Below the pieces are notes generated by a model, which did no database searches, was not told the DNA's origin, and saw only the letters and a program-made list of their open reading frames with translations. Below, piece by piece: positions 23,901 through 38,900 of a stretch of 64,000 nt of DNA; within the stretch, counting starts at the first letter, position 1, and each line of letters opens with the position of its first letter. The stretch covers positions 2,501 through 66,500 of the forward strand of contig JAUIRK010000420.1 of NCBI GenBank assembly GCA_030549495.1, written 5' to 3'. A program made the translations under genes and the position numbers. This DNA comes from Nectonema munidae (taxonomy: Eukaryota; Nematomorpha; Nectonematoida; Nectonematidae).

Positions 23901-26900
23901 GTCTCCGGATATTATTCTCCTGTTACCGTTGTAATCTCATGCTTTATCCAGTGACTGCATCATCTTGATGCTCCAAGAAAAACAGTATGTTCCCATCATT
24001 CATTCAACTGTGTCTGTCTGCTGTCCATAACGTGCGGCTCTAACTAAGATAAACTCTGTGCGGCTCGGTCATCAAATGATTTGTAAATGCGATAAAAAGT
24101 ATTGTGCTTGTAGAATATAGATTTTCTTTTGTATATTTATAATATGGTTTTCACCCATAACCAATCAACTTCGCCAAAATAATCTTTGACATCCCTGTTA
24201 TTGTTTGTCTCTCATTATTTTCGTAGCCAATAACGCAGCTTTACAACGAAGTGAATCACAGGGAAATGGCAGAGTTTGAGTTGCACTTTCGCTCCTGCAG
24301 AGATAAATGCCTGTAAACCCAGCCCACCCGCATAAAGACACCTTTGGCATCTAGAGCAGCGTTGTTTAATGTCAAAGGACTTTTTTTATGGAACGCCGCC
24401 ATAATTTCGGAAAGATGCTTCTTGCTTAAAAATATTATTTATACAACTTGTGATTTTTGTAGCTATAAATTTTAAAAAAACTGAAACTTTTTCGATTTTG
24501 TGTATTATTTATTTTATTTAGTACAAAGATAAATTTCTAAACATCTTCACTTTTTAAAATCAAGGCATTTCACATGTAGTTAGACTTTTAATTCAATTTC
24601 AAATGCAAGCCTTTTCATACGGTCTTCAGAAGACAGACACATTTTTGACCTTGGAATACCAAATACTAAATCTGTTCAACCAAGAATTCAGTCCCCCAAA
24701 GATTTTCAAAAATGATAGTTGTTAGAGTCACTGTATAAAACCTTTATTTGGTTAAAATATAGCATATCTTGCGGTAGCGCTTTTTGTTACGCATGCAGTT
24801 TTTTTAGTTCTAGAAGACCATGCGTTTCATAACTGGTAAAAATGAATAGGGGATTTAGGTTTTCTCACATGCAATGCGTAGGGAACACCCTCTCTCCACG
24901 TTCAAATGAGAAAGTCTCAAACGAGTAAAATGCGACGTAAACTGTTTTATTCATTCAATTTTACGACCTGTTTGCCAGCCTATTTTCGTCAAAAAGCGTA
25001 ACTATTTGAACATTTTCTGAAAGTATTCTATATTTTTTTATTTTCATATCGCTGGAATGAATGTGGTAAATCGCATGAATTTATCCGTCTCACGATAGCT
25101 GCTATAAATCCTACTTTCAGAGAAATGCATGATGAGTTTATGGAAAGTTCTAAATCGCAAAATTATTTTTCTTCTCGATCATGTGAAGTATTTGTTATAG
25201 CCCAAAGCAGCGTCATTCATGTTAGACACGAAATAGAAGAAGCGAGAATGTACTCAATCGCAATAGAAGCGTGTAAAAATAATAGTGGACATGAAGAATG
25301 ACCAGTTTGTTTTCGCGTTGACTCTATCATATACGAATCATTTGTTCTTTTGTTGAGCTAGAAGGTGGTGAGTGGTGAGATCCCAATTGCAAACAAAGTA
25401 ATTCCACTTGATGAAACTCGTGTAGTTATCCGCTCTTATAGCAGGATTAGGAACCGACAGTGCAAGTGTAATGTCGGATAATAATAATAATGATGATGGT
25501 ATCCTGATTTATACAAAAATTCTTTTAATTTCCAAAATTATAATAGCCACCCGCCCCTCCCAATTGGGAGGATGTGCGTCTAAAATAATTTTATAAATAT
25601 GCCACTGTATGTTTAGATATAGAATAAGTTTTAGCCTTAACTAATTGGGACTAGTTGGTAAGTGAATGGGCTGACTTGGTAAAAGTGATTTGGTGCGAGT
25701 TGGCCGAACTTATATACTCTATTGAGTTGTTACGCTATCCACTACATCATCTAAAAATTTTAAATAACATTATTGATGAACTCTTTCCAGTTTTACTCCA
25801 TCTATCGCTAATTTTTCATCTAATTCTACCATCTTAGGATGCGAACAAGTATTGCAGTTAACATTTAAATATATGAATTTAATAAAAAACATAAATTACA
25901 TTTGGACTTGGATGCAAACAAGTGTCAGAAGCAGCAAAATGTTTTTTAACTCTATTATTTTTTGAATTTTGCACAGTTCATTTCTTTCCTTCAAGCAATT
26001 TTACCAAAGTTCCTTTTCCACACTCTAATGAAAAAGTCATTTTACGAACACTTCGTAGCGGGAGAAAATTTGTCCGATTTGCTCAAAGCTACACAAAAAT
26101 TGGACCTACTCAATACCAAACTGTTTCTCGCTGTTCCTGCAGAAGAACTTCCATTGAATCCCTCTGAGCGGTATCTTCATTCATTCACTCCCTTTGTCTC
26201 CATTTTTTCAACATTTTTATAATGTATATACAAGCATACCTTTCTAACCAGATAAGATTCATTGAAAAAAAAATTATTGTCTTATAAGCGCATATCCCTT
26301 CTGTTCATTCAACATCCGAAAACGATATTATAATTACACGGATCTAATTTTAACAAAAATGGTTTAATTATTCAACTTAAACAGTTTTTTAATGATAACT
26401 TTAAAAAATATTCAATTTTTAACTAGAAAAGGGTTATTCATTTTACCAAAATGTCAAAATTGGGATTTTGTCTACTTTATATTATTATCAATAAAAGGGA
26501 GTCCTTACAGCTATGAAGAAAAACGTTAGCATAGTTTATATCTCTTCTCTCACCTTCTCATTTATTTATCTCCTTTATACTTCATTTTTATGACTATAAA
26601 CACTATACCTTCTTCTAATATTAATAATGTTCTTACCTGGCATGTTTCCTACTTTTTATTGATATTGACACTATGGTCCATCTGTCCCCTAAAATTAAGA
26701 ATTTTGGCGATCTTTCTGCGACAGCTCTCACTTGTTCTCATATGAGAACTGAGTAACCCTAAAATTTTGTAGCGCGTAGGAGTTCATCCCATGCTTGCAC
26801 ATCTTGGTTATTTTTTGTGTTCAGTCTGATATTTTCGGAAATTTCTGTTATATAGCCTACTCTTGTAAAGGAAATACTGAATTTGACTTAAATTTCATTT

Positions 26901-29900
26901 TTAAATCCGAGAACAAAGAAAATCCCTTTATTTGACCACAAATTTTACCATTTTATCAAATTACAGCAAAATATTTGTCTTGAAAACATATTATCTTTAA
27001 GGGGCACTAGAATCCTATCTAGCACTAAGCACAAATGGGCCTGGGAAAGAATCTTGCTAGTTTCCTTAAAACATATCCTAGTATTTCTTCAATTTCCCAG
27101 ACTTCATTATGTCAGGAGTTGCCTTTCGCTCAGCTTTAGCCATCTGTATATAATTTTGGAAATACACATCTTTCTTTACCACACCCAAGAAGTCTGCAAA
27201 GCGTCACTGACCTCTTAGCATCTTCATTTGTCACCTTGAAATGGCGAAGAAGCTCAGAGGCTTTCTTGTACGCAGCATTTTCTGGGCACTGTTGTGGAGG
27301 AATAATTCATGAATTTAGGTAAAAAGGCGAGAATCTTTAAAAATCTGCAGGATGCAGGTGTCACGAGATCACTTTCCTTTTTGGCATCAATCTTGACTGC
27401 AAATAGATCCGGTCTGCCATAACCAGTTCCATGACGACCCACAAACTGAAGCTCTGCTTCATTACCCTCATCATTTGGTCGTTGTAGGATCTCAGTAGCC
27501 TGCATCTCTTTCTTGCAATCTCATAGATTATGATTCCCACAACACAAGTCGGACCATTTCAGCGTGTAGGTAAGCTTCTAGCGGGAATAATGTTGCGAGT
27601 GAGCACTGGAATCACCATATGTTGTATACATATGTGAAAATGTTTACATAAAACTTAGATTCTATGCCTTGGGCGAAATTCCAGGTTGAAGAAACACAAT
27701 CTATGAGCAATAGAGCTGCTTTCCCAGCCTACTCGCTTTTTTTGGTAGCCCAGGCTACATGAATTTATACTGAAGATTGTCTCTCATGTTTGCCTCCATA
27801 AGATCAAGACATACCTTCTAGTCATAAGCTTTTGCACTCCGTATATTCTATATAGGCTTTCGCGCAATGCTTCCTGAGATTCACCCAGTTTTGAAGTTTG
27901 CTTGCTTGTGGTGTCCATCATATCCTTTCTCCTCTGGAGCGTTAAATTTAATTTTTTTGTATCGTTAAAACTACATACTTCAAATGCACCAAGTAGTTTT
28001 TCACACACAAAAGTGTGACAGCAGAAGTTTTCCCGTATCTTTTTTTCGCATAATTGGAATTGTAACGGTTGAATACGTAATCCAATTTGCATTCAATTCA
28101 ACTGCAAATTGTTTTGGATTTATTACAAAAAGAATTATTGTTCTTATGTCTTGTTGCAAACTTGGTTGTGCAAACATAGGATATTATTTTTTTGAGCTGA
28201 CATTTAACCGAGGAGTTTAGTTATGTAATGAGGAGAACAAATTGATGCGTTAGTGGAGAGGGGTTTGAAAGGATAATGGCGGATCGATCATCCTAACGCA
28301 CACTGTAATAGATTGTTGATGTGAGCTCCTGTTTTATTCCCCAAAATGCGTTATTACCGGCTTTTTATATTCAGTAAATGCAGGCAGGCGTTGGTTCAAT
28401 TCAGAACAAAATCATTTCCTATACTCCGAATTTTTTATGAGCTAAACGAATTTTATTCTATGTGATATTTTTATAAAATTAAATTGCGCTTTTGAAACAT
28501 TTCTCAAATAATCTTTAAAGACCAATAAAGGATGAGTCTGTGATGTGTTTATGTGTATATTTCTTTCGCTAAAATTGTCTCTAGAGTCTAAATCAGGGAT
28601 GCTGAACCTGCGAGTCGCGGGCCGTAGTATGGCCCAATTTAATTCTTGGTGTGTCCCTCTTCTTGATTCACAATTCTAAGCGAATCGGAAATATATTTTG
28701 CTTTTTTTAAAAACCCTTGAAACAAATGATCTTTATGTAATACTAATTAAATTGTCATGAAATTTCAATAATTTATAAACATGAAATTTTGCTTTCGCAT
28801 TGCTTCCTGTCTGCCTACCCATCCTCTCCTTTCTTTCTCCTCAATAAGATAACAACTAATATTTCAGTAATGTGAATTTTGCTTTTTCAATAAACCCCAA
28901 AATTAACTATATTATTTCCTTTTTCATTAAATGAAAACCACATCATTAAACTAGAGATGTATCGGATGTGAAATTTTTTGTATCCGCGGATGCGCTTATC
29001 AAATTTGACATTTTAGCGAATGCGAATAGCGATGTCAGATTTTGTTTTTTTAGTGAATGCGGACATCATAATTGCTATTCTAAGCAAACGCAAGTTTACT
29101 TCAATGTATCTGTTTAAATTAGTTTCATTTATCTTGAAACAAACCAAAATTAGTTTATCATATCATACCTTTTTGCGGCGGATTCAAAATAGAAAAAAGG
29201 CATTTTTGGCCTACTAACATAAGAAAGTTGCGCATCCGTGGTCTATATGTTCTGTATTCAAATGAATCTATATCACACCGAATAAAGTTTATACGTCAAG
29301 ACAAGTGTTAGGATTTGTGTCTTCTCGGAATGAATTCATTTTGAGAGAAGTTTTAATCAGCCCAAAACTACTTGAACCAACTTCAAATGGTTTTTTGCTG
29401 GATAGTTGGTTTATGAGTCAATTAGATAGCAAACATCTTCCTAGTTAGTTAATTAACTATTATCAAGATTGTTAGGTTTTAGTTAGTTAGAATTTATGTT
29501 GGTTAACTAGTTAGCAAGAATGTTAGATGATTAATCAGGTAACTAGTAGTTAGCAGAGATGTTATCTAGTTAATAGGACAATCTGTGATGGTGATTCTTT
29601 CCTTGAAATTAAATCCGCTCTTAATTCATTGATTTACCCTTTGATGTCTATGGTTTTAAAAAGTAGTTCTCTGCTTATCTTTTTCGAAGAGTTTTTATAT
29701 AACTTAAAGATGACCGTTTTTGTTTTCACTCGTATTCCATTGCTCTTGAACTGTTAGAACCCCCATAAAAAGAATGCATGTCATGAAAAATGGGAATAAG
29801 AAGAAGTAGTGGACACCTGACCATCGTTAATTAGATTTTGCTCCTTCGTATTTGAGATTCCTTTATTAACTTCAGAGAAAGCAAGCTAAGTGAAAATGTT

Positions 29901-32900
29901 GCAGCAGCTCTCGAATGCTTGCAAATTTCTTCCCAATGCTCCTGTGATCCTGTTATAAGCGCAAAGCTCACCGCTTTCTTTCCTTTCCACATCCTGGTAC
30001 CTCCTTCATATATTATCCCGTATGTGTCAGCGTACTTTTCAAATCACCTTTTTGAGTGGTGTATACAACTAAGACATGTCGTAGTTGAAACAAATCCTAC
30101 TATATCGCTAGATCAATAATTTATATGTTATACTTAGTAGAAATTCTATAATTGAATTTTATATGTATTTTATCATACTAAAATAAAATATTAACATCAG
30201 CTACAAATAATTTTTTTCGTCCTAAAATAAAAATTGAAACTGAAGCATCAAAAGATGTTAATGTTTCAACTTTCTTTTATCCTTAAGTAGCTTTTGAGTA
30301 AAAAGTAAAGAAAATTCTTCATATTTTGCGATAAGATACTTACTATCAACAAAAAGCATTTATTAATTTTTTCAATACTTCAAAAGATGCTTTAAACCTG
30401 AAATATTAAACGGCATACAAGGTTCCAACGTTGAGAAATTGACTTTGTTTTACAATTTAATTATTATGCTCACGGTTTAATTGTCCAATTCCTAGAATTG
30501 ATCCCCAAATGTAAAATCTCTAACTTAAGAGTTGTCTTTGAACTAGGGTTGAAAGTTAAAATCATTTGGACTCGAGTAAACTCCAGAAGTGTCTAGAATT
30601 TTGATTTATTCTCTAAGATCCCTCCTACGAATCCAAATATTCCATCACTAGTTCGATACGGTCAGCGCAAATTAGTCTTTGGTGAAAACATTCCTCAGTA
30701 CCTTTACGTTGTTTTGGCATTTTGTGTTAAGGAATATGTGCTGATTAGACAGAAATACTCATCTGATTGTTTATTTTATAGGAAAGTATCGATTACTGTA
30801 AATACGTATTTATAGAACTCCCTTTTTTTCCTATAAAAGGAATTCTAAATTCATTCTACGTTCCTGATGTAATCGAAAACACAAAATAAAATAGATAAGT
30901 ACTTCTATTTTTCATATCATCCCATTTTTCAATGGTCATTATAGAATGAAATATCTATACTCCTGTCTCATATTTATTTTATAAGTTTAATAATTAAATT
31001 TTTCTATTTAATAGAACTTTAAAATAAATTCAAAGAGCACTTTGTTGCCATTGCTGATATTGAAAATAATTTAAAAATTCTGTGTCATTTGATGCGTATA
31101 AAAACTCAAATAATAAAAAATAGGCGTTCAGCTGTAGATCCTCTCAGTACTAAGAATCCTGGATTCTTATCAATTTCTTGGTTTCTAGCGCTTTACGAAC
31201 GGCAGGCATTCCTTTTAGCTCTTGGATCTTTAGAAGTGTCTTTTTTAAAGTTTTCCTATTTTTCACTTCTTTTTAGGAAAAAATGGCTAAAAAAGGAAAT
31301 GCTGTTGTCCCCGAAGACATTTCATCGCATATTTTGAATGCTGAACAGGTACCACGGCTGCAACATACATCTTCTCTATCTTTGACTCCTAAAAAACTTT
31401 CAATTTTTTCAAAATAGAACTTCTCCTTTTTCAATCCTGAAGATACTCAAGTCTATCACAAGTCTATTGGATCTCTAAAGGCGGTGATCCAGGTATGCTA
31501 CACTTATGATCACCAGTTGCTTTTAACTTTCAACCCGAGGGGCCCAAAACGCAGCCCTTGCTTTTCATTGAAATCTTATGTTGAACTGAAATTTTGTAAC
31601 ACCTTTACGATACCGTCTAAAATAAAGATTACGTATAGTGTTCATTATTTCGGTGTATTTTCCTAGAATCTCACGGTATCCTGTCTAATTTTCAAACTTT
31701 GTTAATATTTTTGCAGTAAGCAGAATTTACTATAACTCCCTATTAGAGGAGAAAGAAATCTGAATTTTTACAAAACATAGAATTATAATACAATCAATTA
31801 AAAGGAAAACCACAACAACATGAAGGTCTCTTGCAAATATTAAAAGGATATTATAATAATTCTTATATACAATTTGTATACTATGTAAAAATGAAATAAA
31901 TATAGAAAATAAAAAATGGTATATGTTTCCAATCAGTGAAATGGATAGATATAATAAGAATATGGTAAAAAGTATATCATACTAGAGTTTGAATAGGTCA
32001 ATATATTTGGATGATAGATATTGTATTTTCAAGTGTGAACATACATTGCATCTGGACATACTAAACTGTGTTTCTTATTTACTAATCAAGTGGTATTTAA
32101 TGTAATGTAAAAATCATTTGAATACCTATGCTTCTTGCACTTTACAAGCTGGGAAATTAATTGAGTTATAATGATGGCGAGGTTAGTAAATATAACTTGA
32201 TATGATTATTATTAACATCACATTTTGATGCATGTGCGTGCATACTTATTTTTAGCCACTTGAACTTGATATATATCTTTCATTTTCACAACATTTCTAA
32301 ATATGATGAAGTATGACTTGTAAAATTTAGGTCAAACACGTCTTCAAAAATATTTCCTGCAAGCACTCAATTTCAAATACCTTAGTATGCCTGCGCCCAC
32401 TACACCCTAATATAAACGTGGCAAATCGAGCACGTTTTTATGTAGAAATTGGCACATCAATGCGTGCATCTTAATATTTATTGTGTTTCTTATGATGTAT
32501 TTTCACTTAGAAAGCATTGCGTCACCTTAATTGTTCCTTTCTTCATTTCCCTTCCCAAAATTAAACGTAGCAAAGCAATTAGTATCCTCCAGGGCTGCTC
32601 CTTCGAAGTCTTCGTCTAGGCCTATTTCAGTTAAAAACCAATATCGGTTCGATTTAACTCTCAAAGTAGTGCTTATCAAAAATGATAATAAATGTCGTTT
32701 TTTACTAATTACTGAGTGTGTGTGTGTGTATGTATGTAAACCCTCAGCATATTTTTATATGCAGTCACATCTGCATAATTAAGACAATTGAGTTTCCTGT
32801 GTACACTTCTGGATGGAGTTCATATAGCAATTCGAGCTAGTGCGTATAATATGCAGCAACCTGAAAAATCGTAATTTTGCAATTTTAGTTTCCTTTGTTC

Positions 32901-35900
32901 AAATTTGAAGTAATATTTTATTTTGAAATAGAGTAATTATCACATACTTCAATAATAAGTTATAAAAAAATTAATTTTATAATTTAAATTCTTAAATATT
33001 TTTGGTAAGAATTTCCCTCTTTTTTAATTCTTCTATCTCTTCCAGATATTGAATCTTCGCATCTTCATGGATTATACAGCAACGATTTCGTTGCCAATGA
33101 TTTTCCTCTGGATGCGAGATGTAATTACCATTTCAACTTTAACTTTTTCTTTTTAAATGTAAACCTTTATTCTACTCAAAGTTGTATATTTATTTGTACT
33201 TTTGGGAAAATTTTAGAGCGGTTATTGACAACAGTGACTTAAAAAACATTCGGTTTAGGGGAAATATCTCCTTAAATTTAGGTCGAATGCGCTCCTTTTG
33301 GCTGATTCGATCCAAATTTTGCCGCCTTTCCATATTTTCAAATATGCTCTTTCTCATTCAAATGGATATTAAAGAAAAAGCCTCATACGATGATGATTTC
33401 GGAGTTTCATGTGAGATTTATTGATTTTAAGAGAGCAGAAGAGTTGAAGGTGCGAGTCTTGTTCGATGCAGAATACACCTCAATCAATCCGGCCATCGTG
33501 GCCATCGTAAAGGCCTTCATGCTGCACCACAACCACCACTTTCCGCTTCTCGGTGTAACATACCAGTGCTACCTGAAGGTAACTCTATCTTGTTCTCACA
33601 TTCGTCTTATTATGTCTGGTTTATCTGCATGCAACGCGTGTTTGTTACGCTTGATAAATTTATTGAATTATGCACACTTATCAGCAAAACTCATAACTTT
33701 TGGTTAATACATAGCAGCCCGTCTCAAATATTTATTAGTTCTTTCGTCAAATTTGCTAATCGTTTTTTATCCGTCAGTAGCATCAAATGCGAGGAATAGG
33801 TTTTCTATGGCGGTCCCACCCACTGACCCCTTCCTCCTGCTCAAATCTAAAAGATGCGCTAGTTTTCCACCTTTTCACATACTTGGGCACTAAAAAGAAC
33901 GATTTTTTATGTACCAACAAATCATAAAAAGTTTGAAATAGGACAAAAACCTAAATTGTATAAAATGCTTTGATGCTCGATTTTTTAATTGGAAAACCAC
34001 ACCTTCAATATTTTTGTACTTAAATTATTGAATTGATAAAATTAAAAGAATAACGTGTGTAGATAGCAATAGCCTCGTATATGAGGCGGAGTTTGAGAAG
34101 GAAAAAAGCAAATGATGTAATTTACATGCGCTTCTGGTAGATATCTACCGTTTTATAAAATGTTTCCTAAACGGTCTCACTCGTTCATTTTTAATTACGC
34201 AAAAATCCTTTTATTGGGAACAGTTGCTTCGCCTAATCTGCGGTGGAATTTAGAAGATTTTCCGAAAGAGTGCGAATAAGTTTGAAGTAGAGGCCGTGTT
34301 AAAGAACGAATAAAAAAATGGTATTCAAAATTGATTTCTTCCATTTCCTTGAGTGCCACAGTTACAAGAAGAAGCATCCGTTTGAAGGATCGTGACCCAT
34401 TCTTTTTTTGTAATGTTTACTGCGAGGATTGCTCAATCCGAGTTCAAATCTAATGAAATTTAGGAGTCCGAGTCACGTGTTTTTAAGTGTTGAAAATAAT
34501 TTCTTCAAGAATGTTAACAAAAGAAAAAAATGCTTCATTTCCGTGAGCATGTGAAGCTGTCCTTCTTTGATGGAAGAAAGAGTTATTCAAAGTTCTAAGT
34601 ATTTGGCGTCGGAGCCGTATATTTTTGCTTTGACTACGCCACACCTGATTTCTGCGGCCAGTATGTCTAAATCAATCATTTTTACTCTTTCTCACTCCGA
34701 AGTTTTTCTATCCATTGGATTGATTTCAATCAATTTTTTCTACGTCCCTGGCATTTTGTGTTATTATAATGGAATTTTAATTTGTGTACCAGGATTTGTT
34801 CCTTTCTCAATTCAGGTTTTTCACAGATTTGTTTCCCTAACCCTAATTCTTAGATTTAAATGCTTCCATTTTTAACACCAAATTCCCATGTCATTGTTCT
34901 CTAATTGACTTTTTTCAATAAAAATTCACGCCAAACCGGGGCTGTCCTTAAAATATCTCCTGAACCTAAAAATCTACTTGCTTTTTGGGCTAGCCAAAAC
35001 TGTCGATTCTTGGGCCGGATAAATTTCCTTTACAGCGTGGATGATATTTAAACCTCTATACGCATATCTTAAAACAGCACTTAACTCAAGGCGTTATTTA
35101 TTTGCTTTCTCTTGCCTTTTGATTTAATTTTAGAATTATGTGTTAAAATGAAAATGATTTAATTCAAAGAGAAAAAACTTATTGCTCGTTTTAGTAATGT
35201 AAATTCTTGTGTACATTCAATATGAGAAAATGCTTTCAAACATGAAACATTCTATCACACCGATTTATAAAAAAACAATTATTATTTTTCTTTCATTTAT
35301 TTTATGGCGTTTTTCTATTTGACGTGTTTAAACATTTCCAATTGTTAACAACCAGGGCCAATGTCGTTAAAATGTGTAATTCTTCGATGCTTAAAATGAT
35401 TTTAAACGTTGTGATATCCTTCACGCAGATTAGTTGTACGTGATCCACATCCTTTAGCCACTTCAAAATGATTCAAATTCGAAACATTCTAGACTTGGTT
35501 CTTCAATAGTATAAAGTAAAATAATATATAGTATAAGTAAAATTAATTTTTAAAGAAGCCCTCCCTCATTGGTCAAAATCCAGACTTACCCACAGGTATC
35601 CTTAAATACATATTCCTTATGGTTGAATCGTTAGGATGTGCCTTGGTTGAAATACCCTATCACCGCCTCGTCCCTTGGAACAAAAAATACACTTTAAATG
35701 TCTGTCAGGTTTGTTCATACAGTCTCGCTCATAACGAAATCTAATTTATTTTTGACTCATTCCTCGCTTCATGTTGCAACCGTATTTCCGATAGTATGAA
35801 ACCATGGCTTCTTCCAAATCCATCTTTTATGGATATTTTGTTAAGCCTGTTTACGAACACCGAATTTAAGTGTTAACTTGATCAGTTTTGCCACGTTTTT

Positions 35901-38900
35901 ATCAAAATGATCACAAGGCATCGTTTTTCATTTGACTAAAATATGTGCTGAAAGTGGATTTCTAAAAAACTTTACGACTTCTACATTTAACGTAACGAAA
36001 TAGAAAAAGATGATATCTTCAATGGAAATGCTGCAACCGAAATACCTTTTTTTATTGGTAGACTTTTTACTCTATCTTTTATTTTCACCAAGAAAGAACG
36101 TCTTCAAGAAAAAAGGAAATCATCGATTTTCACGAAGATTGAAGATTGGACTTTTTTTCATGAAATCAAAAAACGTTTAATTAATTAAAATTTTCCTTTT
36201 CATTTGTATAGTTTTTACGCTTTTCGCAGTAATTTGAGACCTAAAAGGTTCTACAAGAGTAATTTTTGGATAAAATCGTAGCTTCCGTCTCTAACACGCT
36301 TCTAGAAAAACTAGATTTTTGATATTCTCTATGTGACATCATAGCATTTCATGTTCATCCTTCTGTTTTAGTTTATTTCAAATATATTAATTATACTCTT
36401 TCGATGTTAAATTTTTGTTCTGGTTGGTCTTGCCACAACATATAATTGATTCTAATTGGTGACCACTTCATTTTTAAATTAATATTTCTATAAAAGTGTT
36501 TAATCGTTTTTAGACACTGGCAGAGCATATCACTCAGTCACAATCTGTTATAATTGCTAAGCTCTTTGATAAGTGAGAGTAGTATAGCAAATTAGGTAGA
36601 GCCCCATACAAGATACGCCAACTCAAGGGTTTTAACATTTCTGATTTGTCGACAGCTGAAAGTAAGCTCCTGTTCACATTTGTATAAATTGAACTGAGTC
36701 TCAAAATCGGTGTCAACAACTCTACGGTTATCGCTTCAGCAACTGACCCATAGATTCACGTGGCATGAATTTGCTGAGGTGTGGAGATCCATAATATTAA
36801 GCCATTCAGAATGCTTCGTTTTATCAAGCTTTTGAAACTCTTAGACACAGAATGACTTCCTTAATTTTTTATTTACCAAAAATTTCGCAATTTTGAAAAA
36901 CTAGGAAACAGAAAACTTTAAAATTCAAAATGTCCATGTAACAAATGTTCTTTAAGTTTAGAAAATTTGCAGTGTCATTTACATTAAAGTCATGCATTCC
37001 TTTAAAAATGTTATAAACACATCCTTCGCATTTATATAAAAAAATACACGAACTGTTTCTAAGATTTGCTTTTATTCGGTATATCAAACTTTCCAATTTA
37101 TAGATGACGTTAAAAATTTTTTAATTAAATTTTGCCACTTCATTTTTCAAAAAATATATTTCCTAATGTAAAGACATGTATTTTTATAAAATTAATTTAC
37201 ATTTTTATTTCAATTTTCTTCAAATATATTAATCGAGGAAAATTGAGTACAAAATTGAATGAAGTAAAAGACTTCATGAGGTTTGATTATGCTTTCAGTT
37301 ACAATAATGCCATATGTTGGATCATATTGCAAAATAATTTTCCTTTTTTACTTTTACACAGAATTCGTATAATTCTTTGCTGGAAGATTTGGATTTCACT
37401 TCACGCAATCAAATTTACCATTCTTTTAAACTAGTCAGAGGTGCTTACATGCAAAAGGAAATTGTCTTTTCCCGTCAAAATAACATTCCTTGTAAGCTTA
37501 TACTTATATTTCTCAAAGGTTGAAGGTTTGGGTATCTCTTGCAATGTTACTGCTTCTTTTTTATCTTCTTCAGTAGTACAAATCTTATCTCTTTACAGAA
37601 AATTTTTTTGTCAGTTTGAAGAAGTTTACTTTCTAATGTTAATTAGTCTCTTTCTAATGAAATAGCTAATTAATTGGTAAATTCGAAGTAAAGTAACATT
37701 AACTACGGCCATAGCGAAGAAATTTTTGAATATTGAAGAACTCAAAATACATTTTTTTGTAAAAAAAATGTCATTTAATTTCTTCTTTTTAAAATATATC
37801 TTTATTCCAAGATATTCTTCCTACGAAATGATTTTTTCACGAAATGTTTCTTCCATTCTCTTTGATATTCTTCTCTTGAGCGAATAAGTTTCAAAGTCGT
37901 GCAAAACCTTTCTTATAAAAGTTTTTTATTTTCCAAAACCAAATGTATTTATTTTTGTTCAACATAAAATTGGTGGTGTGTTATCGCAACTATAAAATCT
38001 ACTTATAATTGATTTTCATTCTAACTGTAATGTAATATTCGAGTTATAGCTATCTTTCCAAAGGAAAACAATTATAACCGCTGGAATTTTTAATACCATC
38101 TAAAGAATTTCTCAGTTTAGTGAAAGTAATTACTGAACCAGATTACGTTTACAAACAAAATATATTATACTTCTCTGCTTGGAGTGAGTCTGATGTAATT
38201 ATGAGCATGTAAACCGCGCTCCTCAAATTTGAAACTTTTAAGAAAGAAACCCGTGACGTGTTTTTAATTTTGACTATTTCTTTTTACAATTTTTGGTAAT
38301 TTTCAAATTCTTTCAATCAAATCTTGCATCTTTTCACATCCCTTCAAATGTAATTTTCTTCTTTCGCATTACTTGCTGTCAATATCAGCTCATGATTTCG
38401 TTCAACAATCTCAATTTATTTTCTGAATACCTTCTCAAACTTTCTCTTACTCCTATTCTTCCCTCGTGTAACCATTTTAACTTCTTTATCATTCAATCAT
38501 TACATGAAAAAGCTTTTCTTTATTTCCGCCCCTCCTTCCCATTTTCTTTGAATTCTACTTTCCTAAAAGCCTCTAATCTATCAAATATCTTATTTATCTA
38601 CTTATTGCATTATGTTTTTTTAACATATGTGGTCTACAATTTTTGTCCTTTTTTATCAGAAAATGATTACTTTTAAAATATCAATGTTTTTACATCATAT
38701 TTAAGATTTTTTACGTGTTTCGTTGATTTGGAAAAAGCTATTGATTGAGTTTCGAAGCGTGTAATTGAATGGGCTTAAGAAAAAATTTAGCTCCTGGATA
38801 TTTAGTAGAATGTGAGATATGAAGATGCACACGCACACTGTAAAGCGTAGTGTTACTGTAAGATTGCATCAAAGCTAAGTTCTCTCACCACTTTTGTTGG

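Noticed and set aside
34195-34377. 60-residue - strand frame in PRODH intron 6
   Set aside because: No start context, neighbours or motif.
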